Positions 1-7,835 of a stretch of DNA of 64,000 nucleotides are shown here, in pieces (positions within the stretch are counted from its first letter, which is position 1; each line of letters begins with the position of its first letter). The DNA comes from Sphingobium sp. Leaf26. Its GTDB lineage: Bacteria; Pseudomonadota; Alphaproteobacteria; Sphingomonadales; Sphingomonadaceae. The notes beneath the pieces were generated by a model, which was not told where the DNA came from, made no database searches, and saw only the letters and a program-made list of their open reading frames with translations. The translations under genes were made by a program, and so were the position numbers. The stretch spans positions 347 through 64,346 of the forward strand of contig NZ_LMKV01000004.1 of assembly GCF_001421665.1 (NCBI RefSeq), written 5' to 3'.

Positions 1-27
1 AATCCTATGAATGCAGACAGCGCCTAG
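1..27. repeat. Terminal fragment of an IS element, first copy of a 27-bp direct repeat
   Basis: These 27 bases, ending in CTAG, recur exactly at 195-221. The second copy forms one end of the small IS remnant at 28-217, so this first copy looks like the same end of another, adjacent copy whose body lies outside the window. CTAG fits the YTAR target preference known for the IS427 group of the IS5 family. The repeat is seen directly; its assignment as an IS end is inference. Confidence 0.55.
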
Positions 28-217
28 GCTGTAGTGACGATTTAATCATTTGAGCCATAGCATGATGCTGGCGAGCTTGATGAAGCCAAGGAAGTTGGCG
101 GCGATCTTGTCGTATCGAGTAGCGTCCGTCAGCACCCGTCTGCTCAAAGATCGTCTCCTTCAACGACCTTGAATCAGATCTCATGCAAAATGGAAATCCT
201 ATGAATGCAGACAGCGC
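28..217 (-). mobile_element. Internally deleted IS5-family (IS427-like) element, about 190 bp
   Basis: The stretch is bounded by CTAG at 24-27 and 218-221. On the minus strand it encodes the last part of an IS5-type transposase, with the TRYDK signature and a hydrophobic end reading IMLWLK, preceded by only about 100 bp where a full element would have roughly 700 bp more. This is the shape of a deletion derivative that could be mobilised only in trans. The left and right ends share only patchy inverted similarity by eye. It stops 8 bp short of the stop codon of the neighbouring secreted-protein gene. Confidence 0.5.
46..147 (-). pseudogene. IS5-family transposase, C-terminal remnant
   Basis: Reading the minus strand from a TTG at 147 gives 33 residues and a stop at 46-48. 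Residues from ATRYDK onward match the known C-terminal end of IS427-group transposases, where this arginine-tyrosine motif follows the catalytic glutamate. The DDE catalytic residues and the whole N-terminal part are absent, so the fragment cannot be active. The first nine residues before ATRYDK may be a deletion junction or the natural sequence of this lineage. Confidence 0.5.
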
Positions 218-225
218 CTAGTCGG

Positions 226-756
226 TCAGTCCGGCGTCGCACCCTCCAGTTCCTCCATCGTCGCGCGGTCTTCATCCGACACGAATTCGCAGGCAAGCAG
301 GGTTTGCCCCTTGAGCGCCGGTCCCTGCCGGGCGACGATCGAAATCAGGCCCATATCTTTCATCCCCTGATCGGCGTCAGGCAGTTGCCGGGAAAAGCCG
401 AGGCTGGCACTGCCCAGCAACCGGTGCGATTCCGGCTTGAGATCAAAGCGCTCGGCCAGTTTGCCCGCCACCTCGCCCTGGATCAGCACGCCGACGGCCA
501 TGCCGCCGAACATCACATCCTGAGTGACGAACCCATCGCGTTCGATCGGTCTACGCAAATGATAGATCGCCGCGCCCAGCGCCGATGTGTCGGGCTTGGC
601 GATCTTTTCCGCCGCCTCGTAAAGAGCCGTGGCGCTGCCAAGCGAATAGGGCGGCTGGCACAGGGCCGCGCCGAAGAAATCCGGCTCGGCGGCCAGTGAA
701 GGGAGCGGCGAAAGGGCGAACAGGAGTGACAGGCTCCGCAGGGAAAAGATCATCAT
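226..756 (-). CDS. Secreted protein of unknown function
   Basis: The gene encodes 176 residues. A clear Sec signal peptide occupies residues 1 to about 22 (hydrophobic core after MMIFSLRS, cleavage near LAA-EPD), so the product is probably periplasmic. Two cysteines in the mature part (near residues 33 and 151) could form a disulfide. I do not recognise a domain. It lies downstream of the helicase gene on the same strand with a 43-bp gap and may be co-transcribed with it. Its stop codon is 5 bp from the CTAG that bounds the IS remnant, so the original C-terminus or terminator may have been altered by insertion. Confidence 0.7.
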   Translation of the reverse strand: MMIFSLRSLSLLFALSPLPSLAAEPDFFGAALCQPPYSLGSATALYEAAEKIAKPDTSALGAAIYHLRRPIERDGFVTQDVMFGGMAVGVLIQGEVAGKLAERFDLKPESHRLLGSASLGFSRQLPDADQGMKDMGLISIVARQGPALKGQTLLACEFVSDEDRATMEELEGATPD

Positions 757-799
757 TACAGCAGTATGGGTCTTTAGCTGATCCCGATCAACTCAGGCG

Positions 800-3211
800 T
801 CAGTCCGCCCGCATCGCCTCTGCCACCAGCGCCTCTGCCTCCATCAACAGTGCATCTTCGGCCGCCGTCTGCGCCACATGCTCCCGGCCGATCAGGATCA
901 GCACCGGCACCGCGAGCGGACTGACCCGGTCCAGCGTCACATGCAGCATGGTCTGGCCCGCCCGGTCGATCAGGTCGCCCAGCCGCCCGACATCGGTCAT
1001 GCGCGCGCGCGCATCCGCCCATGCGGCCTTCAGCAGCAGATGATCGGGCTGATATTTGCGCAGTACGTCGTAGATGAGATCGGTGGAGAAGGTGACCTGC
1101 CGCCCGGTCTTGCGCTTGCCCGGATGCTGCCGCTCGATCAGCCCGGAGATGACCGCCACATCGCGGAAGGCGCGCTTGAGCAGGCTCGACTGCTCGACCC
1201 AGTCGACGAACTCGTGGTCGAGAATGTCGGCGGAAAAAAGGCTGGCCGGATCGGTGACCGGCTTCATGCCATAGACCGCCAGCGCATAGTCGTTGGCGAC
1301 GAAGCCCAGCGGCATCAGCCCCTGACTTTCCATTCGCCGGGTCAGCAACATGCCCAGCGACTGATGCGCATTCCAGCCTTCGAAACTGTAGCAGACCAGA
1401 TAATGCCGCCCTTCATGCGGGAAGGTTTCGATCAAAAGCTGGCCGGGCTGGGGCAGGGTGGAGCGCAGCTTCTGCATTTCCAGCCATTCGCGCACGTCGG
1501 GCGGGAAGCGATGCCATTCCTCCGGCTCAGCCAGAAAATGGCGCACCCGGTCGGCCAGCCGCGTCGACATCGCCATCCGTGATCCGCCCCAACTGGGGAT
1601 GCGCGCCTGCTTCGACGTCGCGCGCACGGTCAGGTCGGACGTATCCATCCGCACCACTTCCAACGCCATGCCGGAAAAGAAGAAGCTGTCGCCGGGGCGT
1701 AGCTGCGCGGCGAACCCTTCCTCCACCGTGCCGAGCTTGCGCCCGTTGGCGAAGCGGACGGCGAGGGCCGGCTGATCGACGATGATGCCCGCGTTGAGCC
1801 GATGCTGCTGGATGAAGCGGGGATGGGACACGCGCCAGCTACCGTCATCATCCTGCGTCAGCCGCTTGAACCGGTCATAGGCGCGCAGGGCATAGCCACC
1901 ACCCTCGATAAAATGCAGGACATGGTCGAACGCTTCGGGGGTCAGCGCGCTATAGGGCATGGCCGATTGCACCTCCGCCAGCAATTCTTCCGCGCGGAAC
2001 GGCCCGGCGCAGGCCAGGCCCATGACATGCTGCGCCAGCACGTCGAGGCTGCCGGGCCGGAAATCATCGGCATCGCGCTCGCCTGCCTCCACCGCGTCGA
2101 GCGCCGCGCGCGCCTCCAGATATTCGAAGCGATTGCCGGGTATCAGAATCGCCTCCGACGCCATGTCGAGCCGGTGATTGGCGCGACCGATGCGCTGGAG
2201 CAGACGCGACGATCCCTTGGGCGCGCCCATCTGGATCACGCAGTCGACATTGCCCCAATCCACGCCAAGGTCGAGGCTGGCGGTCGCGACCAGCGCGCGC
2301 AGCTTGCCCGCCGCCATCGCCGACTCGACCTTGCGCCGCGCCTCGATCGACAGGCTGCCATGGTGGATGGCGATCGGAAGGTTGGCGTCGTTGACGGACC
2401 AGAGCTCCTGAAAGATCAGCTCCGCCAACCCGCGCGTATTGCAGAAGACCAGCGTGGTCTGCCGCGCCTCGATCTCCGCCATCACCTGCTTCGCGGCATA
2501 TTTGCCCGAATGGCCCGACCATGGCACGCGGCCTTCGGGAATCAGGATCGCGACGTTCGGTTCGGCGCCCGCCTCGCCCATGACTGGCGTCACGGCGTCG
2601 ATATCGCCATCGGGCGCCAGCCAGGCGCGATAGGCATCGACATCGGCCACGGTCGCGGACAGCGCGACGCGGCGCAGCGTCGGATTGATCGCCTGCAAGC
2701 GCGCCATCGACAGGTTCAGAAGGTCGCCACGCTTCTGCGTGGCAAAAGCATGGACCTCATCCACGATCACCGTCTTCAGGTCGGAGAAGAGCAATGCCGC
2801 ATCGGGATAGCTGAGCAGGAGCGACAGCGATTCGGGGGTGGTCAGCAATATGTGCGGCGGGCGCACCCGCTGCCGCGCCTTGCGATCCGATGGCGTGTCA
2901 CCGGTCCGCGTCTCGACACTGATCGACAGCCCCATTTCCTCGATCGGCGTCAGCAGATTGCGGCGCACATCGACCGCCAGCGCCTTGAGCGGCGAGACAT
3001 AGAGGGTGTGCAGCCGGTCGGTCGGATGGGCGATCAGATCCGCCAGGCTCGGCAGGAAACCCGCCAGCGTCTTGCCCGCCCCGGTCGGTGCAACCAATAG
3101 CGCATGGTCGCCGCGTTCCGCCGCCGCCAGCATATCCATCTGATGCCGCCGCGGACGCCAGCCGCGCGCGTCGAACCAGGTGTCGATGATGGCGGGGAGG
3201 GTGACCGGCAT
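800..3211 (-). CDS. Ligase-associated DNA damage response DEXH-box helicase (Lhr-type)
   Basis: This is an SF2 helicase of the Lhr family, in the subgroup normally encoded with an ATP-dependent DNA ligase, an exonuclease and the PdeM phosphoesterase; the set is linked to DNA repair. From the ATG at 3211 the protein has 803 residues. Visible motifs are Walker A (APTGAGKT, about residues 41-48), a DEVH box, the SAT motif (ALSAT) and QRIGRANH for motif VI, followed by the long Lhr C-terminal region. An upstream in-frame start at 3277 would add 22 basic, low-complexity residues; I prefer 3211 because homology-like sequence begins there. No ligase or exonuclease gene is adjacent; PdeM lies 36 kb away at 38987-39646. 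Confidence 0.88.
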   Translation of the reverse strand: MPVTLPAIIDTWFDARGWRPRRHQMDMLAAAERGDHALLVAPTGAGKTLAGFLPSLADLIAHPTDRLHTLYVSPLKALAVDVRRNLLTPIEEMGLSISVETRTGDTPSDRKARQRVRPPHILLTTPESLSLLLSYPDAALLFSDLKTVIVDEVHAFATQKRGDLLNLSMARLQAINPTLRRVALSATVADVDAYRAWLAPDGDIDAVTPVMGEAGAEPNVAILIPEGRVPWSGHSGKYAAKQVMAEIEARQTTLVFCNTRGLAELIFQELWSVNDANLPIAIHHGSLSIEARRKVESAMAAGKLRALVATASLDLGVDWGNVDCVIQMGAPKGSSRLLQRIGRANHRLDMASEAILIPGNRFEYLEARAALDAVEAGERDADDFRPGSLDVLAQHVMGLACAGPFRAEELLAEVQSAMPYSALTPEAFDHVLHFIEGGGYALRAYDRFKRLTQDDDGSWRVSHPRFIQQHRLNAGIIVDQPALAVRFANGRKLGTVEEGFAAQLRPGDSFFFSGMALEVVRMDTSDLTVRATSKQARIPSWGGSRMAMSTRLADRVRHFLAEPEEWHRFPPDVREWLEMQKLRSTLPQPGQLLIETFPHEGRHYLVCYSFEGWNAHQSLGMLLTRRMESQGLMPLGFVANDYALAVYGMKPVTDPASLFSADILDHEFVDWVEQSSLLKRAFRDVAVISGLIERQHPGKRKTGRQVTFSTDLIYDVLRKYQPDHLLLKAAWADARARMTDVGRLGDLIDRAGQTMLHVTLDRVSPLAVPVLILIGREHVAQTAAEDALLMEAEALVAEAMRAD

Positions 3212-3368
3212 GACCCCGGTGTAGGGTGCCTTGCCGCGCCTGTCACCGCTTGCGCTTTGCCAGCGGGTTGCAGCCATGTTAGATTGCGCATCTGCCTTCA
3301 GACTCGCGCAACTCCACAGGGGATCATGCGTATAGGGGTGTCGCGCCGCACGCCTTTATGGAGAGACT

Positions 3369-3566
3369 ATGACCGAGAAAATGAGCACGCAGGCAATTCC
3401 CGACGTCTTTTTCGACTTCTGGTTCATGCCCGCCGCTTTCTGGACCCAATGGTGGGGCTTCTACGCCGAAACCCTCAATGTCGGGCGATACTCCGCATCC
3501 CGCGACCTGATCGGCCCGGACGACGCGCCGGTCGTCGTCGAGGTGGAGGAGGGGCTGGTCGCCTGA
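3369..3566 (+). CDS. Small aromatic-rich protein of unknown function
   Basis: The 65-residue product starts at the ATG at 3369, preceded by GGAGAG about 8 bases upstream. Residues 14-32 are strikingly rich in aromatics (FFDFWFMPAAFWTQWWGFY) and could be a short amphipathic or membrane-surface helix; the C-terminal third is acidic (VEVEEG). I do not recognise the family. It stands alone between the divergent helicase gene and the cystathionine gamma-synthase-family gene. The good ribosome-binding site and the sharply non-random composition argue for a real gene. Confidence 0.6.
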   Translation: MTEKMSTQAIPDVFFDFWFMPAAFWTQWWGFYAETLNVGRYSASRDLIGPDDAPVVVEVEEGLVA

Positions 3567-3703
3567 GCCGCCGGATTGCACGCGGAATAATCATATAACG
3601 GCAGGAAATAATCTTACTCGCCGCTCTGGCTCTTTGCCGACGGCCTGCGTTACACTCCGGCGCATGACAGCGACGCACAGACGTCGCCAGCAGGAGATAT
3701 GAC

Positions 3704-5041
3704 ATGACCGGCGAAACGCCTGATTTCACCGAAGCCGACCTGACCGGCGTGAACGCGCCGCGCAACCGCCGCCGCCCCAAGGCGCCGATCATGGAGATTG
3801 ACGGCCGCAAGCTGAAGCCCGCGACGCTGATGATGGGCCATGGCTATGACCCGACCCTGTCGGAAGGCTCGCTCAAGCCACCCATCTTCCTCACCTCGAC
3901 CTTCGCCTTCGAGAGCGCAGCGGCGGGCAAGCGCCATTTCGAGGGGGTGACCGGCATTCGTCCGGGCGGCGCGGAAGGGCTGGTCTATTCCCGCTTCAAC
4001 GGCCCCAATCAGGAGATTTGCGAGGATCGCCTGTCCGTGTGGGAGGAGGCGGAGGACGCGCTGCTCTTTTCCAGCGGCATGTCGGCGATCGCCACCACCC
4101 TGCTGGCGCTGGTACAACCCGGCGACGTCATCGTGCACAGCGCCCCGCTTTATGCCGCGACCGAATCGCTGATCGGCCGCATCCTCGGCAAATTCGGGGT
4201 GCAATGGCTCGATTTCCCGGCCGGCGCGACCGAGGACGAGATCGGTGCGGTGATCGAGAAGGCCAGGGGGCTGGGCCGCGTCGCCCTGCTCTACCTGGAA
4301 AGCCCGGCCAATCCGACCAATGTGCTGGTCGACCTGGAGGCGGTTGTCGCGCGGCGCGACTCGCTGTTCGCGGGCGAGGATCATGTCCCGCCGATCGCGA
4401 TCGACAACACCTTCCTGGGACCATTGTGGCACAAACCGATCGCCCATGGCGCCGACCTCGTCATCTACAGCCTCACCAAATATGCCGGCGGGCATAGCGA
4501 TCTGGTCGCCGGCGGGGTGCTGGGGTCCAATGCGCTCATCAACGCCATCCGCCTGATGCGCAACACGATCGGCACGATCCTTGATCCGCACAGCGCCTGG
4601 ATGCTGCTGCGCTCGTTGGAGACGCTGGAATTGCGGATGAGCCGGGCGGGCGAGAATGCGCAGAAGGTCTGCGCGTGGCTGAAGGACCAGCCGCAGGTGG
4701 AAAAGATCGTCTATCTCGGCTTCCCGGAGACGGAGCTGCAGGCCGATATCTACCGCCGCCATTGTAGCGGGGCGGGATCGACCTTCTCGCTGTACCTCAA
4801 GGGCGGGGAGGCGGAGGCCTTCGCCTTTCTCGACGCGCTCAAGATCGCCAAGCTGGCGGTGAGTCTCGGCGGCACCGAGACGCTGGCCAGTCATCCGGCC
4901 GCGATGACCCATTTGTCGGTGCCGGCCGAGCGCAAGAAGGCACTGGCGATCAGCGACAATATGGTCCGCATCTCGATCGGTTGTGAGGATGCGGATGATC
5001 TGATCGCTGATTTCGCGCAGGCGTTGCGACAGATCGGATGA
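3704..5041 (+). CDS. Cystathionine gamma-synthase-family PLP enzyme
   Basis: The product belongs to the Cys/Met metabolism PLP-dependent family (fold type I), which covers cystathionine gamma-synthase, beta-lyase and related sulfur transfer enzymes; the exact substrate cannot be read from sequence. The PLP lysine is in SLTKYAGGHSD, and YSRFNGPNQ and SSGMSAIATT match conserved cofactor and substrate segments. At 445 residues it is about 50 longer than typical members, mostly from a basic N-terminal extension before about residue 40. The start is supported by AGGAG 9 bases upstream. It overlaps the next gene by 4 bp (ATGA), so the two are probably one operon. Confidence 0.88.
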   Translation: MTGETPDFTEADLTGVNAPRNRRRPKAPIMEIDGRKLKPATLMMGHGYDPTLSEGSLKPPIFLTSTFAFESAAAGKRHFEGVTGIRPGGAEGLVYSRFNGPNQEICEDRLSVWEEAEDALLFSSGMSAIATTLLALVQPGDVIVHSAPLYAATESLIGRILGKFGVQWLDFPAGATEDEIGAVIEKARGLGRVALLYLESPANPTNVLVDLEAVVARRDSLFAGEDHVPPIAIDNTFLGPLWHKPIAHGADLVIYSLTKYAGGHSDLVAGGVLGSNALINAIRLMRNTIGTILDPHSAWMLLRSLETLELRMSRAGENAQKVCAWLKDQPQVEKIVYLGFPETELQADIYRRHCSGAGSTFSLYLKGGEAEAFAFLDALKIAKLAVSLGGTETLASHPAAMTHLSVPAERKKALAISDNMVRISIGCEDADDLIADFAQALRQIG

Positions 5042-5991
5042 GCGATACGCGCCCGCCCGACTCACCAGCGATTCTGGTCGCCCAGCCGCATCTGGCGCCA
5101 CTGCTGGGCGCATTGGCACAGGACTATGACGTCCTGCCCCTGTGGGAGGAGGCCGGGCGGGCGCGGCTGGCCGATGCGCAGGCGCTGGTGACGGCGGGCG
5201 AATATCGGCTTGATCCGGCGCTGCTGGCGGCCATGCCGCGGCTTGGCCTGATCGCCTGCTTCACCGTGGGCTATGACGGGGTCGATCTCGACCGGGCACG
5301 GGCGCGGGGTATCGCCGTCACCCATGCGGGCGATGCCAATGCGGAGGATGTGGCCGACCATGCGATCGGCCTGATCCTGGCCCACCGACGGCAGATCGTA
5401 GAGGGCGACCGGCAGTTGCGGGCCGGGGGCTGGGTGGCAGGGGCGAAAACCATCACCCGATCGCTGGGCGGGGCGCGGCTGGGAATCGTCGGCATGGGCG
5501 CGATCGGCATCGCCATCGCCCGCCGGGCCGAAGCGATGCGGATGCAGGTGCAATGGTGGGGGCCAAGGCCCAAGCCCGCACTGGGCTGGCCGCGCGCCGA
5601 CAGTCTGGCGGCGCTGGCGCAGGCGTCCGATATCATGGTCGTGGCGGCGAAGGCGGATGACACGAACCACGGCATGATCGACGCTGATATCATGGCGGCG
5701 CTGGGGCCGGGCGGCTTGCTGGTGAATGTCGCGCGCGGGCAACTGGTGGATGAGGAGGCGCTGATCGCGGCGCTGAAGGACGGGCGGCTGGGCGGCGCCG
5801 CGCTGGACGTGTTCACGCAGGAGCCGACCGCTCCGGCACTCTGGGTCGATGTGCCCAACATCGTACTGACGCCGCATACCGCCGGCGCGACCGATGCGGC
5901 CGTGGCGCGGATGCTGGCCATGCTGCGCGCAAACCTCAGCGCTTATTTTTCTGGGGAGCCGCTGCCGTCAGCGGTGGTGGACAGGGCTTAG
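5038..5991 (+). CDS. D-isomer-specific 2-hydroxyacid dehydrogenase (glyoxylate/hydroxypyruvate reductase type)
   Basis: The 317-residue protein shows the full layout of NAD(P)-dependent D-2-hydroxyacid dehydrogenases. The Rossmann motif GIVGMGAIG lies near residue 150, the catalytic arginine in VARGQLVD, the glutamate in QEPTAP and the catalytic histidine in TPHTAGAT. It would reduce a 2-oxoacid such as glyoxylate or hydroxypyruvate; substrate choice is inferred only from family resemblance. Translation is probably coupled to the upstream PLP-enzyme gene by the ATGA overlap. Its TAG stop is the first three bases of a dispersed repeat copy (5991 onward), so the repeat inserted at, or supplied, the end of this gene. 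Confidence 0.88.
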   Translation: MSDTRPPDSPAILVAQPHLAPLLGALAQDYDVLPLWEEAGRARLADAQALVTAGEYRLDPALLAAMPRLGLIACFTVGYDGVDLDRARARGIAVTHAGDANAEDVADHAIGLILAHRRQIVEGDRQLRAGGWVAGAKTITRSLGGARLGIVGMGAIGIAIARRAEAMRMQVQWWGPRPKPALGWPRADSLAALAQASDIMVVAAKADDTNHGMIDADIMAALGPGGLLVNVARGQLVDEEALIAALKDGRLGGAALDVFTQEPTAPALWVDVPNIVLTPHTAGATDAAVARMLAMLRANLSAYFSGEPLPSAVVDRA

Positions 5992-6091
5992 GGCATCGTG
6001 CGAAAAAGTGGGAACCGGGTTTTCACTCAAGGCGATGCGAAGACAAAAACGGGAGCGCGCGACCTGCGTCGGATCCAACGCAGCGCGCTCC
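5991..6091 (+). repeat. Dispersed intergenic repeat family A, copy 1
   Basis: About 100 bp beginning GGCATCGTGCG match copies at 43416-43518 and 63932-64000. The element has two stem-loop parts: a first half bracketed by GCATCG and CGATGC, and a second half with a near-perfect stem GGAGCGCGC (6051-6059) with GCGCGCTCC (6083-6091). This copy is the most diverged in its first half. The rest of the gap up to 6303 shows no gene; it contains a small hairpin CGACGG/CCGTCG at 6278-6294 just past the 3' end of the next minus-strand gene. Confidence 0.75.
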
Positions 6092-6303
6092 AGGAGTACC
6101 GCTTCCCCGTTCGGGCCAAGCCTATCGCAACCCAATTTTCCGCCATGTAGCGAACTAAGGCAGCTCTTCGAGAGTCCAAAGGCGAACGGGTCTGCGGAAA
6201 GCTTGGAACTGCGCGCTCTTACCCGCTGAATGGGGCAGACGCCAATCCAACATCCAGCGTTTCATAAGAACCAGAAGCTGCGACGGCAAAACCGTCGACC
6301 GAA

Positions 6304-7035
6304 TCAGAATTTGAAGATCGTGCCCAGATAGACGGCCTGGCTGTCCTGGCGATCATCGGTCATCGGGGCCAGGCGGCCCGCCACGCTGTTATTGTAGCGC
6401 ACGCCGGCGGTGACGTTCAGGTTGCGCGTCAGCGAATAGGAACTGGCCAGATCCAGCGAGTATTCCTTGTCCGCCGACGGATTGCGAACCGTGGCCGCGG
6501 CCGTACCCGGCTCACGGCGGGTTTCCAGCATCACCTTGGTACTGAAGCGATCCTTCTTGTCGTCATCCAGCGAGAAATTCTTGGCATCGACCATGGTCTG
6601 GACCGGCACCGGGTCCAGCGCCTTGCGACCCACCGCGTCGGGCAGGGCGAACTTGCGCCAGTTATGCGCCCCGTTCAGGCTGAAAGCGACCGGCTTGATG
6701 TCGACCATGTCGAGCGGACGATTGACCGCAACGCGATCGCCATCCGCCGCGCGCACCATCACGGTGACGGAACGCTGGCCGCTCAGCGAGCCGCTGGTCG
6801 GGGTGAAACGGAAGCCGCGCTGATTCGCGGACGCCACGATCCGGGCATAGGCCGCAGCCAGCCGCGGATCCTTGATCGTCGGGGTGAAGGAGCCGATGCT
6901 CCCCAGCGAAGCGGCGGGCGCTTCGGAACGCGAACGTGCAAGATCGGTCACAGCGCCGATGGCGGGCGACAGCAGGAAGCCAGCCACGGCCAATGCCGCA
7001 CCCGATCCCAGCAAATGTCCCCTTTTCATACCCAT
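6304..7035 (-). CDS. Exported protein, probable small outer-membrane beta-barrel
   Basis: From the ATG at 7035 the product is 243 residues; an ATG two codons later (7029) is an alternative. An N-terminal hydrophobic segment (LLGSGAALAVAGFLLSPAIG) resembles a signal peptide. The C-terminal third alternates hydrophobic and polar residues (YSLTRNLNVTAGVRYN) and ends in phenylalanine (GTIFKF), the usual signal for Bam-dependent outer-membrane insertion. No known family is recognised. Residues upstream of 7035 in the open frame are unlike coding sequence. It is divergent from the DUF3576 lipoprotein gene, with 255 bp between them. Confidence 0.65.
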   Translation of the reverse strand: MGMKRGHLLGSGAALAVAGFLLSPAIGAVTDLARSRSEAPAASLGSIGSFTPTIKDPRLAAAYARIVASANQRGFRFTPTSGSLSGQRSVTVMVRAADGDRVAVNRPLDMVDIKPVAFSLNGAHNWRKFALPDAVGRKALDPVPVQTMVDAKNFSLDDDKKDRFSTKVMLETRREPGTAAATVRNPSADKEYSLDLASSYSLTRNLNVTAGVRYNNSVAGRLAPMTDDRQDSQAVYLGTIFKF

Positions 7036-7222
7036 GACCCGACTCTTGTTCCCGCCCGTATATCTTTGACAACGCTCTACACCCGAAAAGCCTCCATTGG
7101 CTAGGGGCGGACGGGCTTTTTGTCTGAGCTGTTGCACGGAATACACATAAGGCGAAGGCGTCGAAGTGAACGCTACCATAGCGGCCTGTCGCACATGCGC
7201 GGGGCCTGCCTTATGCTAGCCC

Positions 7223-7250
7223 TTGCCCCATGGCGCACGACCACTATAGA
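7223..7250 (+). promoter_or_regulatory. Candidate sigma-70 promoter for the DUF3576 lipoprotein gene
   Basis: TTGCCC at 7223-7228 and TATAGA at 7245-7250 are separated by 16 bp. Initiation would fall near 7257, giving a leader of about 34 nt before the ATG at 7291. The boxes are visible; activity is inference. Confidence 0.4.
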
Positions 7251-7290
7251 AGCGGGCAGTTTTTCGTCTTTTCAAGCTAGGACATGCCTG

Positions 7291-7737
7291 ATGGTCCGCC
7301 GTCTTTCCGTTCCCGCAACCGCCGGCCTGATGCTGGCCGCGATCCTGCCGCTCGCCGCTTGCGGTGGCGGGTCCAAGGACCGGCCCAAGGCCGACATCGC
7401 CGCGTCGAAGGTCACGACGATCGGCGTCAACGCCTATCTGTGGCGCGCGTCGCTCGACACCCTGTCGTTCATGCCGATGGTGCAGACCGATTCGAACGGC
7501 GGCGTGATCGTCACCGACTGGTACGCCAATCCCAACACGCCCAATGAGCGGATGAAGCTGACCGTGTCGATTCTGGACCAGGATCTGCGCGCCGATGCGC
7601 TGCGCGTCGCCGCCAGCCGGCAGGTGAACCAGAATGGCCAGTGGGTCGATGCCCCGGTTCAGGCCGCCACCGTCCAGAAGCTGGAGGAGGTCATCCTTAC
7701 CAAGGCGCGCGACCTGCGCCGCACGGCGATCGGCTGA
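7291..7737 (+). CDS. DUF3576 domain lipoprotein
   Basis: The 148-residue protein begins with a lipoprotein signal peptide ending in the lipobox LAAC (cysteine near residue 23), so it is probably anchored to the outer membrane facing the periplasm. The rest matches the alphaproteobacterial DUF3576 family, with the characteristic IGVNAYLWRASLDTLSFMP segment. The function of the family is unknown. The ATG at 7291 is chosen because the signal peptide starts there; the open frame upstream is basic and non-hydrophobic. It has its own terminator (7750-7774) before leuS. Location next to lptE and leuS is typical of alphaproteobacteria. Confidence 0.85.
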   Translation: MVRRLSVPATAGLMLAAILPLAACGGGSKDRPKADIAASKVTTIGVNAYLWRASLDTLSFMPMVQTDSNGGVIVTDWYANPNTPNERMKLTVSILDQDLRADALRVAASRQVNQNGQWVDAPVQAATVQKLEEVILTKARDLRRTAIG

Positions 7738-7749
7738 ACCACCCCTTTT

Positions 7750-7774
7750 CGGGCGTCACCCATGCCCGTTTTTC
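7750..7774 (+). terminator. Rho-independent terminator after the DUF3576 gene
   Basis: Stem CGGGC (7750-7754) with GCCCG (7764-7768) is followed by five T residues. The stem is short, so termination may be partial. Confidence 0.55.
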
Positions 7775-7784
7775 AAAACCCTTC

Positions 7785-7812
7785 GGGCTGGGCTTCGCAA
7801 TAGGCCCAGCCC
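7785..7812 (+). other. Hairpin in the leuS leader
   Basis: A perfect 9-bp stem, GGGCTGGGC (7785-7793) with GCCCAGCCC (7804-7812), closes a 10-nt loop. It ends 12 bases before the AAGGA ribosome-binding site (7825-7829) of leuS. There is no T-run after it, so it is not a simple terminator; it could modulate leuS expression or protect the mRNA end. Confidence 0.5.
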
Positions 7813-7835
7813 GCCCGCATTTGTAAGGACATGAC

